Shown piece by piece: positions 1 through 7,522 of a stretch of DNA of 64,000 nt; within the stretch, counting starts at the first letter, position 1; every line of letters starts with the position of its first letter. The translations under genes were made by a program, and so were the position numbers. The stretch spans positions 496,001 through 560,000 of the forward strand of contig NZ_JABEPP010000002.1 of the NCBI RefSeq assembly GCF_013044135.1. Direction: 5' to 3'. Source of the DNA: Enterovirga aerilata (GTDB taxonomy: Bacteria > Pseudomonadota > Alphaproteobacteria > Rhizobiales > Beijerinckiaceae). Below the pieces are notes generated by a model that was not told the DNA's origin, searched no databases, and saw only the letters and a program-made list of their open reading frames with translations.

Positions 1-1
1 T

Positions 2-730
2 CGCGGTCCCAGCCCCTACGATTCCCCGCCCCCATCGTCGTCCCGGCCGATGAGCCGAGGCCCGGCGGCTCCGTCGGGCCCGGAGCAGGAAGCGACGGTC
101 AAGTGGTTCAACCCGGAGAAGGGGTTCGGCTTCGCCGAGCTTTCCGACGGCTCGGGGGACGCCTTCCTCCATATCCGCGCGGTCGAGGCGACGGGCCATA
201 CCGAGCTCGAGCCGGGCACGAAGCTGGTGGTCCGCGTGGCCGCCGGCCAGCGCGGTCCCCAGGTGACCGAGGTCGTGAGCGTCGACACCTCGACGGCGGA
301 GCCTCGCCAGGCGCGTCGTCCGGGCGGCGGTTTCGGCGGCGGCGGTGACCGGTTCGGCGGGGGTGGCGGCGGCGATCGCTTCGGTGGCGGTGGCGGTGGC
401 GGTGGCGGCGGCGGTTACGGCGGCGGCGGCGACCGGTTCGGAGGCGGCGGGGGTGGCGGCGGCGGCTTCGGCGGCCCGCGCCGGTCCTTCCCGAGCGCCC
501 CGCGCGAGACCGGCCCGGTCGAAAACATGACCGGCGTCGTGAAATGGTACAACCCGGCCAAGGGCTTCGGCTTCATTGCGCCCGACGATGGCGGCCGCGA
601 CGTGTTCGTCCACCGCTCCGCGCTCGAGCGCGCGCGCCTCGCCGACCTCCAGGAAGGCCAGCGCGTGCAGATCGGCGTCACCCAGGGCCAGAAGGGCCGC
701 GAGGTCGCCACGATCGACGTGGTCGATTGA
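2..730 (+). CDS. Double cold-shock-domain protein with glycine-rich linker (5' end outside window)
   Basis: Single-stranded nucleic-acid binding protein of the CspA family, probably an RNA chaperone or antiterminator in the cytoplasm. Counting from the first internal ATG (position 50), the first cold-shock domain is about residues 14-78 with RNP1 KGFGFAEL and RNP2-like DAFLHI. A Gly/Arg/Asp-Arg-Phe linker covers about 92-142, and the second domain (about 160-226) has RNP1 KGFGFI and RNP2 VFVHRS. The reading frame stays open to the window edge and the residues before the ATG (Pro/Ser-rich, with Tyr-Asp) look like the disordered N-terminus of alphaproteobacterial double-CSD proteins. The true start is therefore probably upstream. 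A rho-independent terminator follows 39 bases after the stop. Confidence 0.9.
   Translation, partial: RGPSPYDSPPPSSSRPMSRGPAAPSGPEQEATVKWFNPEKGFGFAELSDGSGDAFLHIRAVEATGHTELEPGTKLVVRVAAGQRGPQVTEVVSVDTSTAEPRQARRPGGGFGGGGDRFGGGGGGDRFGGGGGGGGGGGYGGGGDRFGGGGGGGGGFGGPRRSFPSAPRETGPVENMTGVVKWYNPAKGFGFIAPDDGGRDVFVHRSALERARLADLQEGQRVQIGVTQGQKGREVATIDVVD
323..475 (+). repeat. GGC/GGT-rich tract encoding the Gly linker of the cold-shock protein
   Basis: About 150 bases of GGC and GGT codons, interrupted three times by a Gly-Asp-Arg-Phe unit, encode a flexible glycine linker between two cold-shock domains. The RGG/GDRF-like composition resembles eukaryotic glycine-rich RNA-binding proteins. The tract is prone to slippage, so its length may vary between strains; it stays in frame here. 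Confidence 0.8.
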
Positions 731-768
731 TCCCGAGGCCGGCGCTGCCGGCCTCCCGATCCGGAACG

Positions 769-794
769 AGCCCGCTCGCGAGAGCGGGCTTTTT
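769..794 (+). terminator. Rho-independent terminator after the cold-shock gene
   Basis: A perfect 9-base-pair stem (AGCCCGCTC with GAGCGGGCT), a GCGA loop and a run of T at the 3' foot lie directly downstream of the cold-shock gene and just before the Nudix gene. Confidence 0.9.
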
Positions 795-822
795 CATGCC
801 GCCGTCCTGCCGGAACCGTTCC

Positions 823-1290
823 ATGCCGAAGCGCAGCGCCGGCATCCTTCTCCACCGCTCCGGTCCGGACGGGCCGGAGGTCCTGCTGGTCCATCCCGGC
901 GGGCCGTTCTGGGCGAAGCGGGACGCGGGCGCCTGGTCGATCCCGAAGGGGGAGATCGATCCCGGCGAGGAGCCGCGCGCGGCCGCGCTGCGGGAATTCG
1001 CCGAGGAGCTCGGGACCGCTGCCCCGGACGGCGAGCTGATCGAGCTCGGCGAGATCCGCCAGGCCGGGGGCAAGACGGTCGTCGCCTTCGCGCTCGCGGG
1101 CGACCTCGATGTCAGCGCGATCCGCAGCAACATGATTGCCATCGTCTGGCCGCCGCGCAGCGGCCGCTCGATCGACGTGCCCGAGATCGACCGGGCCGCC
1201 TGGTTCTCCCTCGCGCAGGCCCGGACGCGCATCCTGGCCGCCCAGGCGCCGCTTCTGGACCGGCTCGCGACCGCGCTCGGGCGCATGTAA
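823..1290 (+). CDS. NUDIX hydrolase
   Basis: Small (155 aa) Nudix pyrophosphohydrolase that should split a nucleoside diphosphate linked to some moiety X; substrate unknown. The Nudix box is complete at about residues 43-65 and fits G-x5-E-x7-RE-x2-EE-x-G, with the metal-binding REFAEELG core. The preceding WSIPKGE stretch is typical of the ADP-ribose/diadenosine polyphosphate-like group, but the specificity is not readable. I chose the ATG that begins MPKRSAG; an in-frame ATG nine codons earlier lies on the foot of the upstream terminator and is less likely. Neither start has a strong ribosome binding site. Confidence 0.88.
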   Translation: MPKRSAGILLHRSGPDGPEVLLVHPGGPFWAKRDAGAWSIPKGEIDPGEEPRAAALREFAEELGTAAPDGELIELGEIRQAGGKTVVAFALAGDLDVSAIRSNMIAIVWPPRSGRSIDVPEIDRAAWFSLAQARTRILAAQAPLLDRLATALGRM

Positions 1291-1357
1291 GCAGCCCGTG
1301 CGGAGGCAGCCCTGCATCCCGGGCAGTTCCCACGGCGCGTCCGCGACCTATATCGCA

Positions 1358-1378
1358 CTGCAGCAGAAATTGCTGCAG
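1358..1378. promoter_or_regulatory. Inverted repeat in the leader of the old yellow enzyme gene
   Basis: CTGCAGCA and TGCTGCAG form perfect 8-base arms around a 5-base AT-rich spacer, ending 8 bases before the ATG and abutting the AGAGG ribosome binding site. This is the size and place of a repressor operator or a translation-controlling hairpin. NemA/OYE genes are commonly under TetR- or LysR-type control, but no regulator gene lies nearby, so the binding protein is unknown. Confidence 0.5.
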
Positions 1379-1386
1379 AGGCTTAC

Positions 1387-2487
1387 ATGTCCGACGCTTC
1401 ACCTCTTTTCCGACCGCTCCAGGCCGGCGAGATCACGCTCGCCAACCGCATCGTCATGGCGCCGCTGACCCGCAACCGGGCCGCGCCCGGCACGGATGCA
1501 CCGCGCGACATCAACGTCGAGTACTACCGCCAGCGCGCCTCGGCGGGGCTCATCGTCAGCGAGGGTTCGCAGATCTCGCGGCAGGGCCAGGGCTATGTCT
1601 GGACGCCCGGCATCTACACCGACGCCCAGGTCGCCGGCTGGCGGAAGGTCACGGACGCCGTCCATGCCGCGGGCGGGCGGATCGTGATCCAGCTCTGGCA
1701 TGTCGGCCGCGTGTCGCACGTATCGCTCCAGCCGGACGGGGCGGCGCCGGTCGCCCCCTCCGCCATCCCGGCCAGGACGCGCACCTACATCGAGAGCGGC
1801 TTCGCCGAGGTGTCGCCGCCGCGGGAGCTCGCGATCGAGGAGATCCCGGGCATCGTGCGGGACTTCGCCCGGGCGGCCGAGCGGGCGCGCGAGGCGGGTT
1901 TCGACGGGGTCGAGATCCACGGCGCCAACGGCTACCTCCTCGACCAGTTCATGAAGGACGGCGCCAACCGGCGCACGGACGCCTATGGCGGCTCGATCGA
2001 AAACCGGGCGCGCTTCACGCTGGAGGTGGCCGAGGCCGTCGCCAAGGCCTGGAGCCCCGGCCGGGTCGGCATCCGGCTCTCGCCGGTGACGCCCGCGAAC
2101 GGCATCGCGGATTCCAACCCGCAGCCGCTCTTCGAGCATGTCGCCCGGAAGCTCGGCGAGATGAAGCTCGCCTTCGTGCACGTCATCGAGGGCGCGACCG
2201 GCGGGCCGCGCGACAACCTGCCCTTCGACTACGCGGCGCTCCGGGAGGCCTTCGGCGGGGTCTATATCGCCAATAACGGCTATACCCGCGAGCTTGCTAT
2301 CGAGGCCGTCCGGTCCGGCCGGGCGGACGCGATCGCCTTCGGCAAGGCCTTCATCTCGAACCCCGACCTGGTCGAGCGGCTCCGCATCGGCGCGCCGCTG
2401 AACGCGTGGGACCAGACGACCTTCTACGGCGGGGACGAGCGCGGCTACACCGACTACCCGACGCTCGCGGCCGCGAAGGCGGCCTGA
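1387..2487 (+). CDS. Alkene reductase, old yellow enzyme family
   Basis: FMN-dependent ene-reductase (366 aa, normal length) that reduces activated C=C bonds, maleimides or nitro compounds with NAD(P)H. The TIM barrel shows Thr28 near FMN, the QLWHVGR stretch at 102-108, the substrate pair His178/Asn181 in HGANGYL and the proton donor Tyr183. The C-terminal phosphate-binding strand (ANNGYTRE, then AIAFGKAFISNPDL) is intact. It is closest in style to NemA/XenB. An inverted repeat immediately upstream suggests repression relieved by electrophiles, though that is inference. It runs towards a small lipoprotein gene on the opposite strand. Confidence 0.93.
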   Translation: MSDASPLFRPLQAGEITLANRIVMAPLTRNRAAPGTDAPRDINVEYYRQRASAGLIVSEGSQISRQGQGYVWTPGIYTDAQVAGWRKVTDAVHAAGGRIVIQLWHVGRVSHVSLQPDGAAPVAPSAIPARTRTYIESGFAEVSPPRELAIEEIPGIVRDFARAAERAREAGFDGVEIHGANGYLLDQFMKDGANRRTDAYGGSIENRARFTLEVAEAVAKAWSPGRVGIRLSPVTPANGIADSNPQPLFEHVARKLGEMKLAFVHVIEGATGGPRDNLPFDYAALREAFGGVYIANNGYTRELAIEAVRSGRADAIAFGKAFISNPDLVERLRIGAPLNAWDQTTFYGGDERGYTDYPTLAAAKAA

Positions 2488-2520
2488 GGCGCCTGAACGG
2501 GCCGGCGGCGGCTCCGCTTC

Positions 2521-2760
2521 TCAGCCCTTGGCGACGACGACGTCGCTCGCCGGCCCGATGATCTGCCGGCAGCCGGTGACGTGGTCGTCGCCGAACAGAT
2601 TCGGGACCGTCGGGACCGAGTCGCACTGCACCCGGTAGCCCGGGACGGGCGTCGGGTTCACGGGATCGCCCGTCACCGGATAGGCGTAGTCGGTCGAGGA
2701 GACGCAGCCGGCGAGCAGGCCGGCTGCTGCCAGGACGGGGGCGAGCTTCAGGATTGGCAT
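2521..2760 (-). CDS. Small hypothetical lipoprotein
   Basis: 79-residue protein with a lipoprotein signal: positively charged start, hydrophobic stretch and the lipobox Leu-Ala-Gly-Cys at residues 16-19. The mature part is about 60 residues with two further cysteines (in VQCDS and TGCRQ) that could form a disulfide in the periplasm, and a proline-rich segment. No family is recognised. It is convergent with the old yellow enzyme gene and divergent from exonuclease III. Expected location is the inner leaflet of the outer membrane or the inner membrane. Confidence 0.7.
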   Translation of the reverse strand: MPILKLAPVLAAAGLLAGCVSSTDYAYPVTGDPVNPTPVPGYRVQCDSVPTVPNLFGDDHVTGCRQIIGPASDVVVAKG

Positions 2761-2968
2761 GTCGGCGGGGCCTCGGAGATCGCCCGAACCTGCCCCGCGC
2801 TGCGGCGCCGCGCAACGCTCCCGGCAGGCCGCGGGCCAGAACGGCCGCTCCTGTCACCTCCCTTCAACAGCGGGCGAATTCCCGGGCGGCCGGGGGCGGG
2901 CTTGACCGGACCCGTTCGGACCGCTTCACGACAGCGATCGGCCGCGCCCGCGGCCCGTGAAGGCGGCC

Positions 2969-3763
2969 ATGCTCATCGCGACCTGGAACGTGAACTCGGT
3001 GAAGCAGCGTCTCGCTCACCTGCAGAAGTTCCTCACCGAGGCGAAGCCGGACGTGCTCTGCCTGCAGGAGATCAAATGCGTCGACGAGGCCTTCCCGCGC
3101 CTCGAGGTGGAGGAGCTCGGCTACAATGTCGCCGTGCACGGGCAGAAGGGCTTCAACGGGGTCGCGATCCTGTCCCGGCTGCCGCTCGCGGACGTGACGC
3201 CGCGCCTGCCGGGCGACGACGAGGACGCGCAGTCGCGCTACCTGGAGGCGGTGGTCTCGATCCCCGGCGGCGGCGCGGTGCGCGTCGCCTCCATCTACCT
3301 GCCGAACGGGAATCCGATCGGAACGGAGAAGTTCTCCTACAAGCTCGCCTGGATGGAGCGGCTGGAGCGCCACGCGGCCGGGCTCCTCGCCCTCGAGGAG
3401 CCGACGGTGCTGGCCGGCGACTTCAACGTCATCCCGGAATTCAGGGACGTGTCCGATCCGGAATCCTGGGCGAACGACGCGCTCTTCCAGCCGGAGAGCC
3501 GGGCCGCCTGGCGCCGCATCCTCGGGCTCGGCTACACGGATGCGCTGCGCGCCTGCGACGACCGCTCCGGGCTCTACACCTTCTGGGACTACCAGGCCGG
3601 CGCCTGGCAGAAGAACAAGGGCATCCGCATCGACCACCTGCTCCTCTCGCCCCAGGCCGCGGACCGCCTGCAGGGCGTGGAGATCCACAAGCGCATGCGC
3701 GCGCTCGACAAGCCGTCCGACCACGTCCCGGTCTCGGTCGCGCTCGACATCCCGGCGGCCTGA
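2969..3763 (+). CDS. xthA: Exodeoxyribonuclease III
   Basis: Mg-dependent AP endonuclease and 3'-5' exonuclease of base excision repair, 264 aa. The EEP fold motifs are all present: N-terminal TWNVNS (Asn7), LQEIKC with metal-binding Glu34, the SIYLPNG region with the catalytic Tyr, AGDFNV (Asp/Asn), IRIDHLLLS and the final SDHVPV with the catalytic His. The ATG was chosen because GAAGG lies upstream and the protein then begins at the first beta-strand; a GTG four codons earlier (VKAA-) is the alternative. A second EEP-family gene, of different type, lies near 42 kb. Confidence 0.95.
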   Translation: MLIATWNVNSVKQRLAHLQKFLTEAKPDVLCLQEIKCVDEAFPRLEVEELGYNVAVHGQKGFNGVAILSRLPLADVTPRLPGDDEDAQSRYLEAVVSIPGGGAVRVASIYLPNGNPIGTEKFSYKLAWMERLERHAAGLLALEEPTVLAGDFNVIPEFRDVSDPESWANDALFQPESRAAWRRILGLGYTDALRACDDRSGLYTFWDYQAGAWQKNKGIRIDHLLLSPQAADRLQGVEIHKRMRALDKPSDHVPVSVALDIPAA

Positions 3764-3830
3764 CCGCGACGCGGGAACAATGCGCGGCTGCGGGCGCTTG
3801 TGACGCGACGGGAGAGGCTGGAGAGGTTCG

Positions 3831-4205
3831 ATGGCGCGCGAGGGCTTGGCGCTCGTTTCGGCCGGGGCCGAGACGCTGGAGGAGGCGCACGAGATCGCCG
3901 GCCGGCTGACGCAGGCCGGCTTCGCCCGCAACGGCATCAGGATCGTCCGCCGGGCGGAGGACCTGTTCGAGGTGTCGCTGCGCGTCCGCGAGCGCAGTCG
4001 GGCCAAGGCCGAGCGCGCCATCGGGAACCGCTTCGGGGGCGTCGAGCTTCCCGCCGTCCCGGGCACGCGCGCGGCGCTCGCCCTCGGGCTCGGCGTCGCG
4101 CTTCTCGGCGCCGGGATCTACGCGGCGCTCGCGGCCCGCAAGATGGTGCCGCGCTATCTGCGCGGCGCCGGTCAGGAACCCGCCGCCGCCCCGCCGGAGG
4201 AGTGA
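3831..4205 (+). CDS. Hypothetical protein with C-terminal membrane segment
   Basis: 124 residues with no recognised family. The first about 75 are charged and probably folded (GAETLEEAHEIAGRL followed by a beta-rich ERSRAKAERAI region). Residues about 79-101 are a hydrophobic helix, followed by a short basic and Pro/Ala-rich tail. The topology suggests a cytoplasmic domain anchored near the C-terminus. An AGAGG-like ribosome binding site precedes the ATG. The last 34 bases overlap the 3' end of the convergent helix-turn-helix gene, so the two transcripts are antisense there. Confidence 0.65.
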   Translation: MAREGLALVSAGAETLEEAHEIAGRLTQAGFARNGIRIVRRAEDLFEVSLRVRERSRAKAERAIGNRFGGVELPAVPGTRAALALGLGVALLGAGIYAALAARKMVPRYLRGAGQEPAAAPPEE

Positions 4206-4849
4206 GCGGCAGGGCCTGCATCGGCGCCCTCCTCCTCGTCGTCCCAGCCGAGCGGCGGAAGTCCCTCCGCCTCGTCATCCTCGTCCTCCTCGCCGGCGAT
4301 CCGCTCGAGATGCCGGCGCAGCTCGTCCCTGAGCTCGTTCAGCGACCGCGCCGGCGGCTCGTCCCTGCAATTCGGGCAGAGATCGGCCTCGCCGTCGAGC
4401 TTCTCGATGGTGGCGAGCGTGCGGGCATTGAGCTCGATCGCCCGCGCATTCGCCTCCGGGTCGATCGCGGCTCCCGACATGGTCTCGTGCTCCAGGACCG
4501 CGATCCGGTGCTCGACGAGCCGCCGCAGGCGCACCTTCAGGGAGACACGCCCTGTCGCCGGCTGCCATCCCGCCCCGGCCGGAGGCTCGCCGGGAGCGGC
4601 GGCGATCGGGCCGGCGCCTGCCTCCTGCCCCGCCGGCCTGAAGACGGGCGCACCGTTCTGCCCCGCCGCCCGGCTCCGCATCGGCTTGCGCAGCGGCCAG
4701 CCCCAGGCGTGGAACCAGCGATACAGGGTTGCCCGCCCGACGCCCGCGATCGCCTCGACCTCGGCGATCGACCGCTCCTCGACGTAATAGGCGATGCGGA
4801 TGCGCTCCTTCAGGGCCAGGTCGATCGGGGCTTTGGGTGCGAAGGGCAT
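4172..4849 (-). CDS. Helix-turn-helix protein with acidic C-terminus
   Basis: 225 residues. A homeodomain-like helix-turn-helix occupies about residues 9-55 (ALKERIRIAYY, then AEVEAIAGVGRATLYRW), of the type found in resolvases, IS3-type transposases and small terminase subunits. The middle is Pro/Ala-rich linker, followed by a helical region, a CPNC pair (LCPNCRD) near residue 160 and a Glu/Asp-rich tail. No transposase or terminase domain follows, so a DNA-binding regulator or nucleoid protein is more likely than a mobile-element enzyme. It has a recognisable promoter upstream that overlaps a palindrome, suggesting autoregulation. Function unknown. Confidence 0.65.
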   Translation of the reverse strand: MPFAPKAPIDLALKERIRIAYYVEERSIAEVEAIAGVGRATLYRWFHAWGWPLRKPMRSRAAGQNGAPVFRPAGQEAGAGPIAAAPGEPPAGAGWQPATGRVSLKVRLRRLVEHRIAVLEHETMSGAAIDPEANARAIELNARTLATIEKLDGEADLCPNCRDEPPARSLNELRDELRRHLERIAGEEDEDDEAEGLPPLGWDDEEEGADAGPAAHSSGGAAAGS

Positions 4850-4867
4850 GGCGGCGGTTCCGGCGTG

Positions 4868-4902
4868 ACTAGGAACGTAGGCCTATGACGATGGGCTGTC
4901 AA
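4868..4902 (-). promoter_or_regulatory. Sigma70-type promoter with overlapping palindrome for the HTH gene
   Basis: On the minus strand TTGACA and TACGTT are separated by 17 bases, about 25 bases before the start codon of the helix-turn-helix gene. The spacer contains the 8-base palindrome TAGGCCTA, and TAGGAA half-sites lie on both sides. A protein bound here would block the -10 region; autoregulation by the downstream gene is inference. Confidence 0.55.
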
Positions 4903-4956
4903 GGCTTGTTTTCCTATGTACAGGCAGCGGGCAAGCCGGTCCGCCCGCCTGCCGGC

Positions 4957-5022
4957 GCCTCCCCTTCTCCCCTTGCGGGAGAAGGAGCGCCCCGGAGCGC
5001 GTCAGCCAAGGTCGGATGAGCG
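4957..5022. repeat. REP-like palindromic repeat, copy A
   Basis: CCTTCTCCC and GGGAGAAGG pair around a CTTGC loop (stem at 4963-4985), followed by a tail ending in GGTCGGATGAG. The same hairpin and tail recur twice at 5.4-5.55 kb. The tail overlaps the last codons of the DUF559 gene. This core is a familiar dispersed intergenic palindrome of Hyphomicrobiales. Confidence 0.75.
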
Positions 5023-5385
5023 GTGCTCCGCGGCCGCCTTCCGGATCGCCTCCAGCACGAGGTCCCCCGAGCCTCCGAGCAGAAGATCGTTCGGAAAGCG
5101 CAGAACCCGAAAACCCTCGGCGCGGAGCCAGGCGTCACGGGCCCGATCGTGCGCGCGCTGCCCCGGGTCGTCGTGCGGCCGCCCGTCCAGCTCGACGATC
5201 AGCCTCGCGTCGAAGCAGACGAAGTCGACGACATACCGGCCGATCGGGCATTGCCGGCGGAATTTCAGGCCCGCGAGGTGCCGGCCCCGAAGCTCGCGCC
5301 ACAGCATCTCCTCCGCGCGCGTGGGCTCGCGCCTCTGCTCGCCCGCGAAGCGGCGGGAATGGTCCGGGATCCGGCGATGAGGCAT
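5002..5385 (-). CDS. DUF559 domain protein, Vsr-like PD-(D/E)XK nuclease fold
   Basis: 127 residues forming one DUF559 domain, related to very-short-patch-repair endonucleases. Visible pieces are the helix TRAEEMLWRELRGR, the strand-turn LKFRRQCPIGRYVVDF, the acidic LIVELDG motif with the putative metal ligands, and RAEGFRVLRFPNDLLL. The ATG chosen (MPHRRIP) gives the usual family length; a longer reading frame upstream is only the translation of the palindromic repeats. Both ends of the gene overlap repeat copies. The function of DUF559 proteins is not established. It has no methylase or mutL partner here. Confidence 0.82.
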   Translation of the reverse strand: MPHRRIPDHSRRFAGEQRREPTRAEEMLWRELRGRHLAGLKFRRQCPIGRYVVDFVCFDARLIVELDGRPHDDPGQRAHDRARDAWLRAEGFRVLRFPNDLLLGGSGDLVLEAIRKAAAEHRSSDLG

Positions 5386-5386
5386 G

Positions 5387-5474
5387 CCCTCATCCGATCG
5401 CGCGCAAACCGTGCCGCTGCCTCCCTTCTCCCCTTGCGGAGAAGGTGTCGGCGCGCAGCGACGACGGATGAGGG
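5387..5474. repeat. REP-like palindromic repeat, copy B
   Basis: Bounded by CCCTCATCCG at one end and its complement CGGATGAGGG at the other, with the CCTTCTCCCC-TTGC-GGAGAAGG hairpin in the middle. It begins two bases from the DUF559 start codon, so the promoter or leader of that gene must lie inside repeat DNA. Confidence 0.75.
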
Positions 5475-5492
5475 GTGATCCAGCGCGCAAAT

Positions 5493-5552
5493 CCCTCATC
5501 CGACCCCCGGGACAAGCCCGGGGGCCACCTTCTCCCGCAAGGGGAGAAGGGA
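5493..5552. repeat. REP-like palindromic repeat, copy C (inverted relative to A and B)
   Basis: Starts with CCCTCATCCG, continues into a CCCCCGG-GACAA-GCCCGGGGG hairpin and ends with CCTTCTCCCGCAAGGGGAGAAGG, the core hairpin in opposite orientation. It lies 18 bases from copy B and 25 bases beyond the 3' end of the carboxylase gene, where it may also act as transcription-end structure. Confidence 0.75.
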
Positions 5553-5576
5553 CGCGCACGACCGTTCCGGCAAAGC

Positions 5577-7103
5577 CTACAACGGGATGTTGTCGTGCTT
5601 CTTCAGCGGCATCTCGACCTTCTTCTCGCGCAGCATGGCGAGGGCGCGGGCGATGCGGCGGCGGGTCGAGTGCGGCATGATCACCTCGTCGATATAGCCG
5701 CGCTCGGCCGCGACGAAGGGCGACAGGAAGCGGTCCTCGTATTCCTTCGTCTTCTGCGCGATGCCCTCCGCATCCATGCCGCGGAAGATGATCTCGACCG
5801 CGCCCTTGGCGCCCATCACGGCGATCTGCGCCGTCGGCCAGGCATAGTTGACGTCGCCGCCCACATGCTTGGACGCCATCACGTCGTAGGCGCCGCCGAA
5901 GGCTTTTCGCGTGATGACGGTGACGAGCGGCACGGTCGCCTCCGAATAGGCGAAGAGCAGCTTCGCGCCGTGCTTAATCAGGCCGCCATATTCCTGCGCC
6001 GTGCCGGGCAGGAAGCCCGGCACGTCCTCGAAGGTGACGATCGGGATGTTGAAGGCGTCGCAGAAGCGCACGAAGCGGGCGCCCTTGCGCGAGGCGTCGG
6101 CATCGAGCACGCCGGCCAGCACCATCGGCTGGTTGGCCACGAAGCCGACCGTGTGCCCCTCGATGCGGCCGAAGCCCGTGATGATGTTCTTGGCGAAGGC
6201 TTCCTGGATCTCGAAGAAGTCGCCCTCGTCCACGACCTTCAGGATCAGCTCCTTCATGTCGTAGGGCTTGTTCGGGTTGTCCGGCACGAGCGTGTCGAGC
6301 GAGCGGTCGAGCCGGTCGACGTCGTCGAAGCTCTCCCAGACCGGGACGGGCTCCGTGTTGCTGGCGGGCAGGAAGTCGACGAGCCGCCGCATCTGGAGGA
6401 GCGCCTCCACGTCGTTGTCGTAGGCGCCGTCCGCGATCGAGGACCTGGTCGTGTGGACCTTGGCGCCGCCGAGTTCCTCCGCCGTCACGATCTCGTTGGT
6501 GACGGTCTTCACGACGTCCGGGCCGGTCACGAACATGTAGGACGTGTCGCGGACCATGAAGATGAAGTCCGTCATGGCGGGCGAATAGACGTCGCCGCCC
6601 GCGCAGGGTCCCATGATGAGCGAGATCTGCGGGATGACGCCCGAGGCGATCACGTTGCGCTTGAACACCTCGCCATAGCCGCCGAGCGCCGCCACGCCCT
6701 CCTGGATGCGGGCGCCGCCCGCGTCGAAGAGGCCGATGATCGGCGCCCGCGCCTTCAGGGCCATGTCCTGGATCTTGGTGATCTTGCGGGCATGCGCCTC
6801 CGACAGCGAGCCGCCGAACACGGTGAAGTCCTTGGAGAAGACGAAGACGGTGCGGCCGTTGATCGTGCCCCAGCCGGTCACGACGCCGTCGCCCGGGATC
6901 TTCACCTCCGCCATGCCGAAATCCGTGCAGCCGTGCTGCACGAACATGTCGAACTCCTCGAAGGAGCCATGGTCGAGCAGGAGCTCCAGCCGCTCGCGCG
7001 CGGTGAGCTTGCCGCGCCCGTGCTGGGCCGCGATCCGCTTCTCGCCGCCCCCGAGCCGCGCCGCCGCGCGCCGCTCGGCCAAAAGCTCCAGCATCTCTTT
7101 CAT
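5577..7103 (-). CDS. pccB: Acyl-CoA (propionyl-CoA) carboxylase beta subunit
   Basis: Carboxyltransferase subunit (508 aa, standard length) that moves CO2 from carboxybiotin to an acyl-CoA, most likely propionyl-CoA to methylmalonyl-CoA. The N-half shows [25 protein letters not shown] and [17 protein letters not shown], which form the CoA pocket; the C-half shows [19 protein letters not shown] and the terminal [17 protein letters not shown] typical of PccB. The start [12 protein letters not shown] matches family N-termini; a longer in-frame extension is noise. The biotinylated alpha subunit is not in the window. Acetyl-CoA or methylcrotonyl-CoA carboxylase is less likely because of the [11 protein letters not shown] signature. 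Confidence 0.92.
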   Translation of the reverse strand: MKEMLELLAERRAAARLGGGEKRIAAQHGRGKLTARERLELLLDHGSFEEFDMFVQHGCTDFGMAEVKIPGDGVVTGWGTINGRTVFVFSKDFTVFGGSLSEAHARKITKIQDMALKARAPIIGLFDAGGARIQEGVAALGGYGEVFKRNVIASGVIPQISLIMGPCAGGDVYSPAMTDFIFMVRDTSYMFVTGPDVVKTVTNEIVTAEELGGAKVHTTRSSIADGAYDNDVEALLQMRRLVDFLPASNTEPVPVWESFDDVDRLDRSLDTLVPDNPNKPYDMKELILKVVDEGDFFEIQEAFAKNIITGFGRIEGHTVGFVANQPMVLAGVLDADASRKGARFVRFCDAFNIPIVTFEDVPGFLPGTAQEYGGLIKHGAKLLFAYSEATVPLVTVITRKAFGGAYDVMASKHVGGDVNYAWPTAQIAVMGAKGAVEIIFRGMDAEGIAQKTKEYEDRFLSPFVAAERGYIDEVIMPHSTRRRIARALAMLREKKVEMPLKKHDNIPL

Positions 7104-7257
7104 GGGCCTGCGTCTCGTCTCCTGCCGAGGGCTGCGTAGCATGTCGGGGAGCGGGGACAAACGGCGAGGTGCGCCGCCGCACCTCCGGCCGGAGCGCCGT
7201 GTGGTCTGGTCGGCAAGGCCGGCGGAGGACCGGCTTTCCGGGACCGAGGAGGCGACG

Positions 7258-7416
7258 ATGTCCCACCTATCCGCGTCCGATCCCCACCATGCCGCGATCC
7301 GCGCCGAGATGCGCCAGCTCCGGCTCAACCGGCGCCCGTCCTATCCCGCCCTGGTTCTCGGGCTGGTGGCCGCAGCCGACGCGGCCTCCGTGGTGCTGAC
7401 GCTCTCCGGACTGTGA
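7258..7416 (+). CDS. Small membrane protein, first of a tandem pair
   Basis: 52 residues: a basic amphipathic N-terminal half ([16 protein letters not shown]) followed by one hydrophobic helix ([20 protein letters not shown]). A GAGGAGG ribosome binding site sits 6 bases before the ATG. It resembles the next small gene in both halves (RAEM followed by L/V-rich helix ending in LS), so the two look like a tandem duplication. No family recognised; expected in the inner membrane with the basic half in the cytoplasm. Confidence 0.6.
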   Translation: MSHLSASDPHHAAIRAEMRQLRLNRRPSYPALVLGLVAAADAASVVLTLSGL

Positions 7417-7522
7417 ACCTGCCCGAACGCGGCATATGCGCCAAGGCCGATGAAGTTTGTGCGGCGCAACATCATATCAGCCGCTGACTGCGCCGATCCG
7501 CCGGCGCGCCTGAGAAGGAAGA

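Noticed and set aside
415-1317. Long minus-strand frames opposite the cold-shock and Nudix genes
   Set aside because: Antisense shadows caused by the high GC content and glycine-rich codons; they contain no motifs and cross the terminator.
4881-4893. 13-base identity GCCTATGACGATG shared with 32144-32156 before ssb
   Set aside because: A 13-base coincidence is expected many times by chance in 64 kb, and the two copies lie in different positions relative to their promoters.
5386-5559. N-terminal extension of the DUF559 protein (58 extra codons)
   Set aside because: The residues are a translation of the palindromic repeats, unlike any DUF559 domain; the internal ATG gives the normal length.
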